Shown: positions 7,984-16,191 of the stretch, piece by piece | Numbering within the stretch: the stretch's first letter is position 1 | Layout: the number at the start of each line of letters is the position of its first letter | Notes under the pieces: model-generated | The model's database searches: none | Seen by the model: only the letters and a program-made list of their open reading frames with translations | What the model was told of the DNA's origin: nothing | Translations under genes and position numbers: made by a program | NCBI RefSeq assembly: GCF_002192415.1 | Contig: NZ_CP021780.1 | Span: 2,728,001-2,792,000, forward strand | From: Paenibacillus donghaensis | GTDB lineage: Bacteria > Bacillota > Bacilli > Paenibacillales > Paenibacillaceae | Direction of reading: 5' to 3' | DNA: 64,000 nt

Positions 7984-9246
7984 TTGAACATTATTGATGA
8001 ACTGGAGTGGCGTGAGGCCATTAACCAGCAGACCGACGCCGAAGGCTTGCGCGAGCTGATGGAGACCAAGGCGGTTTCGCTGTATTGCGGCATTGACCCG
8101 ACAGGCAACAGTATGCATATCGGGCATTTGATTCCGTTCATGATACTGAAGCGTTTCCAGCTGGCCGGTCACCGTCCGGTCATTCTGATCGGCGGGGCAA
8201 CGGGAACGATTGGCGATCCAAGCGGACGCCAGACCGAACGCTCGCTGCAGACGATGGAGCAGGTGCAGGAGAATGTGGATGCCTTGACCGCCCAGATGAA
8301 GAAGCTGTTCCTGACCGACAATGAGGCTAATCAGGTGCGGATGGTGAACAACTATGACTGGACCCACAAGATTAATGTGATCGAATTCCTGCGCGATTAT
8401 GGCAAAAACTTCAGCATGAACACGATGCTCTCGAAGGATGTGGTAGCGAGCCGGCTCGACAGTGGAATCACGTTCACCGAATTCTCCTACCAGATCCTGC
8501 AGTCGCTCGACTACCTGCATCTGTACCAGCATGAGGATGTGCAGCTGCAGATCGGCGGCTCCGACCAATGGGGCAACATTACAAGTGGACTGGATCTGAT
8601 CCGTAAGAAAGAAGGCTCCGAAGCCAGGGCCTTCGGCCTGACCATTCCGCTGATGCTGAAATCCGATGGCACCAAGTTTGGCAAAAGTGCCGGCGGTGCA
8701 ATCTGGCTCGACCCGGCCCAAACAACGCCGTTCGAATTCTACCAGTTCTGGGCCAATAGCGATGACCGCGATGTGGTCAAATACCTGAAATACTTCACTT
8801 TCCTGGATCAGGCGGCTATTGAAGCATTGGCCGAGAAGGTACAGAGTGAGCCGCACAAACGCGAAGCACAGAAAGCGCTGGCGGAAGAAATGACCCGCTT
8901 CGTACACGGCGAAGAGCTGCTGGAGCAGGCGAAGCGGATCACCGCCGCCTTGTTCAGCGGAGATATCCGCTCACTGACCGCCGATGAAATTGAAGAAGGC
9001 TTCAAGGAAATGCCTACATTCACGACTGGCCGCGAAACGAAGAATATCGTAGACTGGTTGGTGGATCTGGGGATTGAGCCATCCAAACGCCAGGCGCGTG
9101 AGGATATCACCAAGGGTGCAATCTCCCTGAATGGCGAACGCGTAAGTGACATCCAGCTGGACGTTACCGCTGAGCATGCCATTGGCGGTCGATTCATCAT
9201 TATCCGTAAAGGCAAAAAAAATTACAGTCTGGTCAAGCTGGGTTAA
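7984..9246 (+). CDS. tyrS: Tyrosyl-tRNA synthetase
   Basis: Charges tRNA-Tyr with tyrosine in the cytoplasm. Class I signature HIGH at residues 45-48, the KMSKS-equivalent KFGKS at 231-235, and an S4 RNA-binding domain at the C-terminus (RQAREDITKGAISLNG). The TTG at 7984 was chosen because it gives 420 residues, the usual length, and AAAGGGG lies 10 bp upstream; the frame remains open back into the T-box terminator at 7888, but that region is leader. Expression is controlled by the tyrosine-specific T-box just upstream. The gene ends before a dispersed hairpin repeat and a bidirectional terminator. Confidence 0.97.
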   Translation: MNIIDELEWREAINQQTDAEGLRELMETKAVSLYCGIDPTGNSMHIGHLIPFMILKRFQLAGHRPVILIGGATGTIGDPSGRQTERSLQTMEQVQENVDALTAQMKKLFLTDNEANQVRMVNNYDWTHKINVIEFLRDYGKNFSMNTMLSKDVVASRLDSGITFTEFSYQILQSLDYLHLYQHEDVQLQIGGSDQWGNITSGLDLIRKKEGSEARAFGLTIPLMLKSDGTKFGKSAGGAIWLDPAQTTPFEFYQFWANSDDRDVVKYLKYFTFLDQAAIEALAEKVQSEPHKREAQKALAEEMTRFVHGEELLEQAKRITAALFSGDIRSLTADEIEEGFKEMPTFTTGRETKNIVDWLVDLGIEPSKRQAREDITKGAISLNGERVSDIQLDVTAEHAIGGRFIIIRKGKKNYSLVKLG

Positions 9247-9267
9247 CCCGCTTCTGAGCCGGCAAGT

Positions 9268-9328
9268 GGAAACGGCTTTGCCGTCCTTTTATAGGACGGT
9301 ACCGTTTCAGCGAGAAATAGAAGGATAA
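9268..9328 (+). repeat. GAAACGG hairpin repeat, copy 1
   Basis: GAAACGG ... CCGTTTC form outer arms and CCGTCC/GGACGG inner arms, followed by the conserved tail GCGAGAAATAGAAGGATAA. The same arms and tail recur at 59564-59663 and, inverted, at 63091-63152. It lies just after the tyrS stop codon. Confidence 0.75.
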
Positions 9329-9368
9329 TTTATACGGAATTATATAAATTCTTATATTTATAAAAAAA

Positions 9369-9410
9369 CACAGACCTGTCTCTCACCTTAACGTGAGGAA
9401 CAGGTCTGTT
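9369..9410. terminator. Bidirectional terminator between tyrS and the ABC exporter
   Basis: ACAGACCTGT (9370-9379) pairs with ACAGGTCTGT (9400-9409) and an inner CTCAC/GTGAG stem caps the hairpin. The A-run at 9362-9368 gives a strong U-tract for the minus-strand ABC gene; the plus-strand side is weaker. Confidence 0.8.
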
Positions 9411-9464
9411 TGTTCTTGCGTTTACAGAGGTGTACGCGGGATCTAATGGCATCATTGCGTAGGA

Positions 9465-11204
9465 TTAGACAGCATCGATTTCTTGCAGCAACGGTTGCTG
9501 TTGTTCATTAGACGGCGTAACGGCTTCTTTTTGCGTGTAGAAGTCATGGAATCGCCCTCCATACGCCAGCAGTTCGTGCAGGCTGCCCCGCTCGGCAATT
9601 CGTCCCTCTTCCATATAAATAATCTCATCGTACCTGCCAAGCATCAGCTCATTCATATTATGGGTGATCGTAATCAGGGTCAGATCCTCCAACGCGAGCA
9701 AACGGCCCTCGATTTCATACGCGGTCTGCATGTCTATCGCCGACGTGCCTTCATCCAGAATCAGGATCGGCTTATTACGGATCAGGGCACGGGCAACGGC
9801 AATCCGCTGCCGCTGGCCTCCGGACAGCTGTGAACCGTTCTCGCCTACGGGGGACTGCAGCCCATTAGTCTGCTCGAGGAACTTATGTATGCCGCTGGTG
9901 TGAAGCACCTCTTCCAGCTGTTCCGCTGAGAACTCTTCGTGCAGACAAATATTAAAATGGATGTCACTATCAAACATATACACATTCTGATGAATCGTTG
10001 AGACCAGTTCCTGCAGCCGAGAGGTGTCCAGCTGCTTCAGATTAGTGCCGTCCAACTCGACAGTGCCTTCATAACGGTCATAATAACCTGTCAGCAGCTT
10101 GACCAGTGTGGATTTACCACAGCCGCTGGGTCCGGCGAGCGCGTATTTTTTGCCTTTGTCCAGTGTGAGTGATACGTCTTTAAGGACCGGCTGTCCTGGC
10201 GTATACCCAAACTGCAGATGGTTGGCGGATAAAGCTACGTTGAATTGAGGATCAAGCTGTTCCGCAGGGGTATCATGGTGCTGGGCAGAGAGGGCATCGA
10301 TCCGTTCCACTACCGGCCGTACACCTTTGATCTTGGGCAGATTCTCCATAATTACGAGAACAGGACCGACGAAACCGCCACTCAGCTGGACCAGCGCAAC
10401 CAGACTTCCCGCCGATAGATTTCCGGTAATAATCAGATAGGCGGCCACAAAAACAACCGCAAACTGGGTCAGGATCGCCAAAGTCTGGGACACACTTTCA
10501 TTCAGTGCAAACAGCCGGTCGGCGGCAAAACGGGTATCCGCTGCCTGCCGGTTCTCCGTCTGGAACTTGTGTCCGGCGTATGTGCCCATCGCATAGGATT
10601 TGATCACCTCGAAGCCGGATAACAGGTCTTTTAAGCGGATGGTAAAGATCGACATCTGAGCTGATACGGCGCTTTGCTTGGTCTGCAGCGCTGTGCCGAA
10701 GAGGGAGGGGATAATGAATATCAGCACCATGCAGCCGGCAAGGATGGCCGTCACCAGCGGACTAATGTAGAGGAGAACCAGCACGGAAGCCGCAAACACC
10801 ACCACATTCTGCATGACCTGCAGCAGAGGCTGAATATACTGATCCTCCAGCTGTTTGATATCGTTGGTCAGTGCGGATAAATAATCGGCCGTGTTGGATG
10901 CCGCGAAGGCTTCTGCTTTTCTACTGAATATGCCTCGAAACACCCGCTCCCGTAGCGACAGGGTAAGATTGCGAATCAATGCCTTGCTGCATAAATTATA
11001 AATCAGGCCCATCACACCGAGCAGCAGCAAATAAACCACTGAGATAACCAGAATTTCGCGGAATAGCCCGCGGTCGCCCTGCAGCGCGGCATCAATGACC
11101 TTTTGCAGCACAAGGGCAATCAGCACTCCCGCCGCCGCCGTGATGATGCTGAAGAACAGTGTAATCATAAGCAGCAGTTTGTGTTGACGCAGGGAAGCTT
11201 TCAA
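9465..11204 (-). CDS. ABC exporter, fused permease and ATPase half-transporter
   Basis: A 579-residue type IV ABC half-transporter (membrane domain about 1-310 with six helices, ATPase domain about 330-560) that works as a dimer in the cytoplasmic membrane, exporting drugs, lipids or peptides. Walker A GPSGCGKS near residue 357, signature LSGGQRQRIAVARAL, Walker B ILILDEGTSAID; the DEGTS form replaces the usual DEATS/DEPTS but keeps the catalytic Glu. The start is TTG at 11204, with AGGAG 11 bp upstream. A promoter lies immediately upstream (11253-11280). The ArsR-like gene upstream on the same strand is a plausible regulator. The substrate is unknown. Confidence 0.92.
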   Translation of the reverse strand: MKASLRQHKLLLMITLFFSIITAAAGVLIALVLQKVIDAALQGDRGLFREILVISVVYLLLLGVMGLIYNLCSKALIRNLTLSLRERVFRGIFSRKAEAFAASNTADYLSALTNDIKQLEDQYIQPLLQVMQNVVVFAASVLVLLYISPLVTAILAGCMVLIFIIPSLFGTALQTKQSAVSAQMSIFTIRLKDLLSGFEVIKSYAMGTYAGHKFQTENRQAADTRFAADRLFALNESVSQTLAILTQFAVVFVAAYLIITGNLSAGSLVALVQLSGGFVGPVLVIMENLPKIKGVRPVVERIDALSAQHHDTPAEQLDPQFNVALSANHLQFGYTPGQPVLKDVSLTLDKGKKYALAGPSGCGKSTLVKLLTGYYDRYEGTVELDGTNLKQLDTSRLQELVSTIHQNVYMFDSDIHFNICLHEEFSAEQLEEVLHTSGIHKFLEQTNGLQSPVGENGSQLSGGQRQRIAVARALIRNKPILILDEGTSAIDMQTAYEIEGRLLALEDLTLITITHNMNELMLGRYDEIIYMEEGRIAERGSLHELLAYGGRFHDFYTQKEAVTPSNEQQQPLLQEIDAV

Positions 11205-11252
11205 TGTTCAGCCAACTCCTAAAATTAGATTTCCGTATAATCCCAAGGGAAT

Positions 11253-11280
11253 ATTATCATACGTATTCGATTAATGTCAA
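11253..11280 (-). promoter_or_regulatory. Promoter of the ABC exporter
   Basis: On the minus strand TTGACA (11280-11275) and GATAAT (11258-11253) are 16 bp apart. The spacer contains ATCGAATAC; a similar ATCGAATTC lies in the leader of the ArsR-like gene (plus-strand 12517-12525), so both could carry the same operator. Confidence 0.6.
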
Positions 11281-11356
11281 ACAAATTAGATCATTATAAT
11301 ATATTATTGCAAATAGAGATTACAGATCCCGCAAAATCGGCTTTGGAGCAATATGC

Positions 11357-11386
11357 AAAAAAACTCCCCAACAGTAGTGGGAAGTT
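11357..11386 (-). terminator. Terminator of the ArsR-like gene
   Basis: Read on the minus strand, ACTTCCCA and TGGGGAGT pair around a 7-8 nt loop and are followed by a run of seven T. It separates the ArsR-like gene from the exporter, which therefore needs its own promoter. Confidence 0.75.
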
Positions 11387-11420
11387 TCAGTTCAATGAGA
11401 AAGTCATAGGCTTGCCTGCT

Positions 11421-11453
11421 AACTATAACTATAACTATAACTATAACTATAAC
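11421..11453. repeat. Hexanucleotide microsatellite (AACTAT)5.5
   Basis: Five and a half perfect tandem copies of AACTAT. On the minus strand it supplies the stop codon of the ArsR-like gene (TAG at 11449-11447) and then repeated in-frame TTA TAG codons. Confidence 0.9.
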
Positions 11454-12496
11454 AAATACCGCTCCAGCTCTTCGATCAGCAGTTCCAGATTAGCCGTGTC
11501 CAGATGGTAGTACACTTTACCATTTTGTTTGTCAATGCTAACCATTCCGCAGGTCAGCAGCACGTTCATATGATGGGATACAGTGGCCGCCGATAGTCCC
11601 AAATGCTCCGCGATTTCCAGGTTGTATTTGGGACTGAGCTTCAGCGAAGCGAGGATCTGCAGCTTACTGTTGTCAGCGAGCGCCTTCAGCAGCAGCAGCA
11701 GGTGTTCCCTGGAATCGGCCGGATTCTTGCCGTTCAAGGGTAGGCAGTCGACAAACAGCCCGTAATGGCCCTGTGTGGTATAAATCGATTGGCCGAGCGG
11801 CATAATCAAGGCCGGGTAGATGGAAGCATCGTGGGCAAAAATTTCTACTACCTTCACAAACGGCTGATCCCCGTTGCTGCGTATGGACTGAACATAGGCT
11901 GAAATCAGCCGTCTGAGCGGCTTCTCCACTTCTTGCCTGGCCTTCTCAAACGCGTGGATGTTGTTGTTTACAGCTGCAATCAACGCTGCAATCTGTTTAT
12001 GGGGATGCTGTAGCAGCGCCATCAGCTTCCATTTTATACCTTCCTCGTACGAACATCCGCCGAGAAAAGCAATGATGTCCTCCAAGGTTAGTATTTCCGC
12101 CAACACCGCTTCCCCCGGAATGTCATCCTCCTTTTTTTGCTCATCGAACAGAACTTTAAGCAACTCCTGACGGATCAGATCCTCAGCTGCTGTTTCAAGG
12201 CCGCTCAGCCAACTCCTATTCTCACACAGAAGCCTAAGCAGAAGGGTAAAGAACGTCGTGTCCTCATCCTTAAAAAAGAAACTGTCACTTTCATGATCTA
12301 CCCTGTGTTTCCTGAAGGTGTTGAGGTATTTGTCCACGGTCTTCAGATGTTTCGTATAGAAGGCTTCTCCATCGACGCCAAACCGGCCCAACTCGTCAAT
12401 CATATGCTGTCTGTGATGAACCATATGGCTGCTGACATACAGCAAGCCCAGCGTTTCAAATACGGGATCCAGCTGTTCATGAATATTAAGATTCAT
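11447..12496 (-). CDS. ArsR family transcriptional regulator with large N-terminal domain
   Basis: A 349-residue DNA-binding protein. The ArsR-type winged helix is C-terminal (about residues 265-345): LADNSKLQILASLKLSP, then the recognition region LGLSAATVSHHMNVLLTCGMV and the wing KQNGKVYYHLD. The N-terminal ~260 residues are helical and resemble those of other long Bacillota ArsR proteins of unknown ligand; no metal-binding cysteine cluster of the classic ArsR/SmtB type is evident. ATG at 12496 has AGGAGG upstream. Its stop lies inside a hexanucleotide repeat. It lies upstream of, and reads in the same direction as, an ABC exporter with its own promoter, which it probably regulates (inference). 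Confidence 0.82.
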   Translation of the reverse strand: MNLNIHEQLDPVFETLGLLYVSSHMVHHRQHMIDELGRFGVDGEAFYTKHLKTVDKYLNTFRKHRVDHESDSFFFKDEDTTFFTLLLRLLCENRSWLSGLETAAEDLIRQELLKVLFDEQKKEDDIPGEAVLAEILTLEDIIAFLGGCSYEEGIKWKLMALLQHPHKQIAALIAAVNNNIHAFEKARQEVEKPLRRLISAYVQSIRSNGDQPFVKVVEIFAHDASIYPALIMPLGQSIYTTQGHYGLFVDCLPLNGKNPADSREHLLLLLKALADNSKLQILASLKLSPKYNLEIAEHLGLSAATVSHHMNVLLTCGMVSIDKQNGKVYYHLDTANLELLIEELERYLL

Positions 12497-12640
12497 AGTT
12501 CCTCCTGCACAAATTTGAATTCGATGTTTGTCTAATATAGTATATTTCTATGAAACCTATTTTTCAACAGTGGCATGACCTTAAGTACATATGCTAGAAT
12601 ACAAGAATAGGAACATATGATCTGTTTATGAGAGGGGATA

Positions 12641-13756
12641 ATGATAGGGATGTCCATCGAAATGATCAAGCCTCCCGCGGAGATTCTATATGAACGGGAG
12701 CTGCGGGCATTGCGGGAAGAGCCGCAGGGGCTGCGGCCCGCGAGTTGGCTGCTCTCGCCCGTTCAGGTGCGCGATTTCATTATCGGCCGCGAGCAGCCGG
12801 CGCTGCTGGACGGGGAGCAGGTGGAGATCACGCGGAAGTTCTATGGCAATGATATACAGATTGAACGCGCCGTAGTGACACTGGCGGGCAACCGGGGGCT
12901 GATGCTTGTGGGCGACCCGGGAACGGCGAAGACCATGCTGAGCGAGCTGCTTAGCGCAGCCATCTCCGGGACCAGCACCAATACGATTCAAGGCACAGCA
13001 GGCACAACCGAGGATATGATCAAATACTCGTGGAATTATGCCATGCTGCTGGATAAAGGCCCATCGGAGCAGGCGCTCGTTCCGGCTCCGCTATATAACG
13101 GAATGAAGAAGGGGATTCTCACCCGCTTCGAGGAGATTACCCGCTGTCCGGCCGAAGCGCAGGACAGCCTGATCAGCATCCTCAGCGACAAGGTGCTGAG
13201 CATCCCGGAGCTGGATGGCGGCGTACTGTTCGCGAAGCCGGGCTTCAATGTCATTGCCACGGCCAATGTGCGTGATAAAGGCGTCAATGAGATGAGCAGC
13301 GCCTTGAAACGGCGGTTCAACTTCGAAACGATCCGGCCGGTGGATAATCTGAAGATGGAAGCCCGGATTATCGAATCGCAAGCACGGAGCCTGCTGATAC
13401 ATAGTGGTATTGAAATTGAGATTGACACGGACGTGGTCGAGCTGCTCGCCACGACTTTTATGGAGCTGCGCACCGGAATGACACGTGAAGGGTACAAGAT
13501 TGATTCCCCGCAAGCTGTGATGAGCACGGCGGAAGCGGTCTCAGTCTATGTGCAGAGTGCAATGACGTCTTATTATTATGAGAACAAGGGCGTATCCCTG
13601 GACCGGCTGGTGCAGAACATGCTGGGTACAATCGCCAAGGAGAATGACAAGGACTTGGCGGTGCTGAGAACCTATTTCTCCAAGGTTGTCAAAGACCGGG
13701 CGCAGGAAGACGGGATCTGGAAGGAATACTACCGGGAGAAGAAATGGATCAATTAA
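12641..13756 (+). CDS. MoxR-type AAA+ ATPase, first gene of a VWA/DUF4132/SWIM operon
   Basis: A 371-residue AAA+ ATPase of the MoxR/RavA group, which remodel protein complexes together with VWA-domain partners. Walker A GDPGTAKT at residues 91-98; the Walker B region reads ILTRFEEI (Glu164-Glu165 in place of the usual Asp-Glu); sensor-1 region FNVIATANVRDKGVNEMSSALKRRF follows. The ribosome binding site GAGAGGGG precedes the ATG. The stop overlaps the start of the DUF5682 gene by 13 bp, and the VWA partner lies two genes downstream, so translation is coupled. This ATPase plus VWA arrangement is established for MoxR proteins; the purpose of this operon is not. Confidence 0.9.
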   Translation: MIGMSIEMIKPPAEILYERELRALREEPQGLRPASWLLSPVQVRDFIIGREQPALLDGEQVEITRKFYGNDIQIERAVVTLAGNRGLMLVGDPGTAKTMLSELLSAAISGTSTNTIQGTAGTTEDMIKYSWNYAMLLDKGPSEQALVPAPLYNGMKKGILTRFEEITRCPAEAQDSLISILSDKVLSIPELDGGVLFAKPGFNVIATANVRDKGVNEMSSALKRRFNFETIRPVDNLKMEARIIESQARSLLIHSGIEIEIDTDVVELLATTFMELRTGMTREGYKIDSPQAVMSTAEAVSVYVQSAMTSYYYENKGVSLDRLVQNMLGTIAKENDKDLAVLRTYFSKVVKDRAQEDGIWKEYYREKKWIN

Positions 13757-16191
13757 GCAAGCAAGCGGGGCTTCTGGATATGGAGTCGGATCTGCTGCCG
13801 GATCAGGGGCAGGCTGAGCCTCTGCAGGCTCAGGTAGACCGTCTGGAGGAGCTGTTCACCCAAGAAGTGTTTAATCTGGACAGAGGCATCCTGTATTATC
13901 CGGTCCGCCACCACAGCCCGGCATGCTCGCGGCACCTGCTGGAGGTGTTCAGAGACTATAAGCCGGATATCGTGCTGGTCGAGGGTCCCGAGAGCGGCAA
14001 TCCGCTGATTCCGGTGCTTGCGGACGAGGCGACCCGAACTCCGGTCAGTCTCTATTATGCCTACAACAATGGGGACGAGAGAGCAGCTTGTTATTACCCG
14101 ATGCTGGACTATTCGCCAGAGTATACCGCAATTAAGGAAGCGGCCGAACGCCGGATTCCTGCGTGGTTTATCGATCTGGATTACCGGCTGAATCCAGAAT
14201 CCTCCCGCGAAGGGATGGTTTCCTATCAGGATGAGACGCTGCTGGCCGGCTCCAGCTTCATCGCCCGGCTCTGCGGCAAGCTGAACTGCCGCAGCTTCGA
14301 TGAGCTGTGGGAGAAGGTCTTCGAGATCGGCAGTCTTGACAAGACTCCAGCGGCATTTGCCCGTGAGGTCTTCACCTATTGCTCTCTTTCCCGGATGTGC
14401 TACAGCGAGGAACGGCTTCGCCAGGAGGGTGATCTGGCAAGAGAAGCTCATATGCGTGAGCGGATTCAAGAAGCCTCTGCACAATATGAGCGGGTGCTGG
14501 TCGTAACCGGAGGCTTCCATACCTATGGTCTGCTGGAGCAGAACGCGGCCAAACGCGATCTGGAGGACGCCCGCCAGCGGGAACAGCAGATGCAGGCTGC
14601 CGACAAGCAGATCTATCCGATGGTGTATACCTTCACGGAAGCCGACCGTCTGAACGGCTATGCCAGCGGCATGCCTTATGTCAATTATTATGATCAGGTG
14701 TGGAAGCTATTGCGGCGGGGACCGCAGGCTGTTTACAACCGCACCGCCACCGCTTTCCTCACGAGGCTGCTGCGCAGTCTGCGTAAGGGTCACGGAGCCG
14801 TCTCGACTACCGATGCCATCGAAGCCTATTCGATGATCCAAGGCCTGGCCGTGTTGCGCGGCAAAAGGGAAGGCGGAGTGTACGAGCTGCTGGATGCGGT
14901 AACCTCCGCTTTCGTCAAGGGCGAGCACACCCTGGCCGCCGACCGGCCGCTGGAAGAATTGCAGCGGCTGCTGACCGGCGACCGCATCGGTGAGGTCGCG
15001 CCCAATGAATTCGCCGTGCCGCTGGTCGAGGACTTCAAGGCACAATCCGCCGTCAGTAAGCTTCAGCTCCGCCTCACAGGCAAGCATAAGAAGGTTCTGG
15101 AGCTGTACGGGAAGCCGGTGCACCGCAGAACGAGCCAGCTGCTGCATTGCGCTGACTTCCTGGGGACAGGCTTCGCCAGGCTGGAGAACGGACCGGATTG
15201 GGTCCATGGCCGCAATCTGAATCTGGTCCGTGAGCACTGGACCTATACGTATTCCTCGCTAACGGAGGCGAGGCTGATCGAAGCCTCCATCTTCGGCGGC
15301 ACGGTGCAGGAAGCGGCTGTCGCCAAGGTGGAGCAAGCCGTGCGCGAGCTGCCCGGGCACCACAGCAGGGAAGCTGCTCAGTGGCTGCTGCGTGCACTGC
15401 TGATGGGGCTTGAAGAGCTGGCAGACAATCTGGTGGGGCTGGTCAAGCGGTCACTGCGTTTGGACGGCAGCTTCCTCTCTCTGTGCGGCACGCTGACCAT
15501 TCTGGGCCGGATTCACGAACACCGCAGGTTGTTCGGACTTGCCGAAGGGCACCAGCTGCTGCATTTGCAGGAGGAAGCCTATGACAACGCCTTAGGCAAA
15601 ATGGATGCCTTGCGCAAGACCCTGCCGGAAGAGCATACGGAGATTGTCCAGGCACTGAAGCTGCTGGCGATGCTGGCGGAAGCGCCGGAGGGCAGCTTCA
15701 GCCGCGAAGGCTTCTGTGATGCTCTGCAGGCACTGCTTGCACAGCGGAGTCTTGCCCCGCAGCTCGAAGGTGTCTGCATCACATTGCTCGTGCGGCTAGG
15801 TCAACGGGACCGGCTGGAGATTGCAGCACGGGGCAGAAGCTACATGCAGGGAGCGCCGAACCAGGCGAAGCATACCGCGCCTTATCTTCAGGGCGTGTTC
15901 ACGGCAGGCCGGGAAGCTTTCCTATATGACAGCACGCTGCTGAGCGACCTCAATCTGCTGCTGCAGGAGTTGTCCCCTGATGACTTTATGCAGATGATTC
16001 CCGAGCTGAGGCTGGCCTTCACCTTCTTCACACCGGTGGAGACGGAACTGATTGCACAGCGGGTAGCCGGACTATATCAAGTCGACACTGGGGAACTGCA
16101 GCGTTCGGGCATCGATGAACAAGAGCTGCGGCGCGCCAAGGCTCTGGACCAGTCGATCCGAAAGGAGTTTGCCTTATGGAAGCTGATATGA
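13744..16191 (+). CDS. DUF5682 family protein, TraB/TIKI-like N-terminus
   Basis: An 815-residue protein matching the DUF5682 type found next to MoxR/VWA genes. Near the N-terminus it has ILYYPVRHHSPACSRHL (His56-His57) and KPDIVLVEGPE (Glu80), followed by VVTGGFHTYGL (His259). This spacing of a His motif, a hydrophobic strand ending in Glu and a later GGFH resembles the TraB/TIKI/EreA-like hydrolase superfamily, so an enzymatic role is possible; this is my inference, not an established assignment. The rest is mainly helical. No signal peptide or membrane segment. It overlaps the ATPase gene before it by 13 bp and the VWA gene after it by 16 bp. Confidence 0.75.
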   Translation: MDQLSKQAGLLDMESDLLPDQGQAEPLQAQVDRLEELFTQEVFNLDRGILYYPVRHHSPACSRHLLEVFRDYKPDIVLVEGPESGNPLIPVLADEATRTPVSLYYAYNNGDERAACYYPMLDYSPEYTAIKEAAERRIPAWFIDLDYRLNPESSREGMVSYQDETLLAGSSFIARLCGKLNCRSFDELWEKVFEIGSLDKTPAAFAREVFTYCSLSRMCYSEERLRQEGDLAREAHMRERIQEASAQYERVLVVTGGFHTYGLLEQNAAKRDLEDARQREQQMQAADKQIYPMVYTFTEADRLNGYASGMPYVNYYDQVWKLLRRGPQAVYNRTATAFLTRLLRSLRKGHGAVSTTDAIEAYSMIQGLAVLRGKREGGVYELLDAVTSAFVKGEHTLAADRPLEELQRLLTGDRIGEVAPNEFAVPLVEDFKAQSAVSKLQLRLTGKHKKVLELYGKPVHRRTSQLLHCADFLGTGFARLENGPDWVHGRNLNLVREHWTYTYSSLTEARLIEASIFGGTVQEAAVAKVEQAVRELPGHHSREAAQWLLRALLMGLEELADNLVGLVKRSLRLDGSFLSLCGTLTILGRIHEHRRLFGLAEGHQLLHLQEEAYDNALGKMDALRKTLPEEHTEIVQALKLLAMLAEAPEGSFSREGFCDALQALLAQRSLAPQLEGVCITLLVRLGQRDRLEIAARGRSYMQGAPNQAKHTAPYLQGVFTAGREAFLYDSTLLSDLNLLLQELSPDDFMQMIPELRLAFTFFTPVETELIAQRVAGLYQVDTGELQRSGIDEQELRRAKALDQSIRKEFALWKLI

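Noticed and set aside
11274..11510. Small plus-strand open frame with a repeated Asn-Tyr stretch
   Set aside because: The repeated residues come from the AACTAT microsatellite, there is no ribosome binding site, and it overlaps the terminator and end of the ArsR-like gene.
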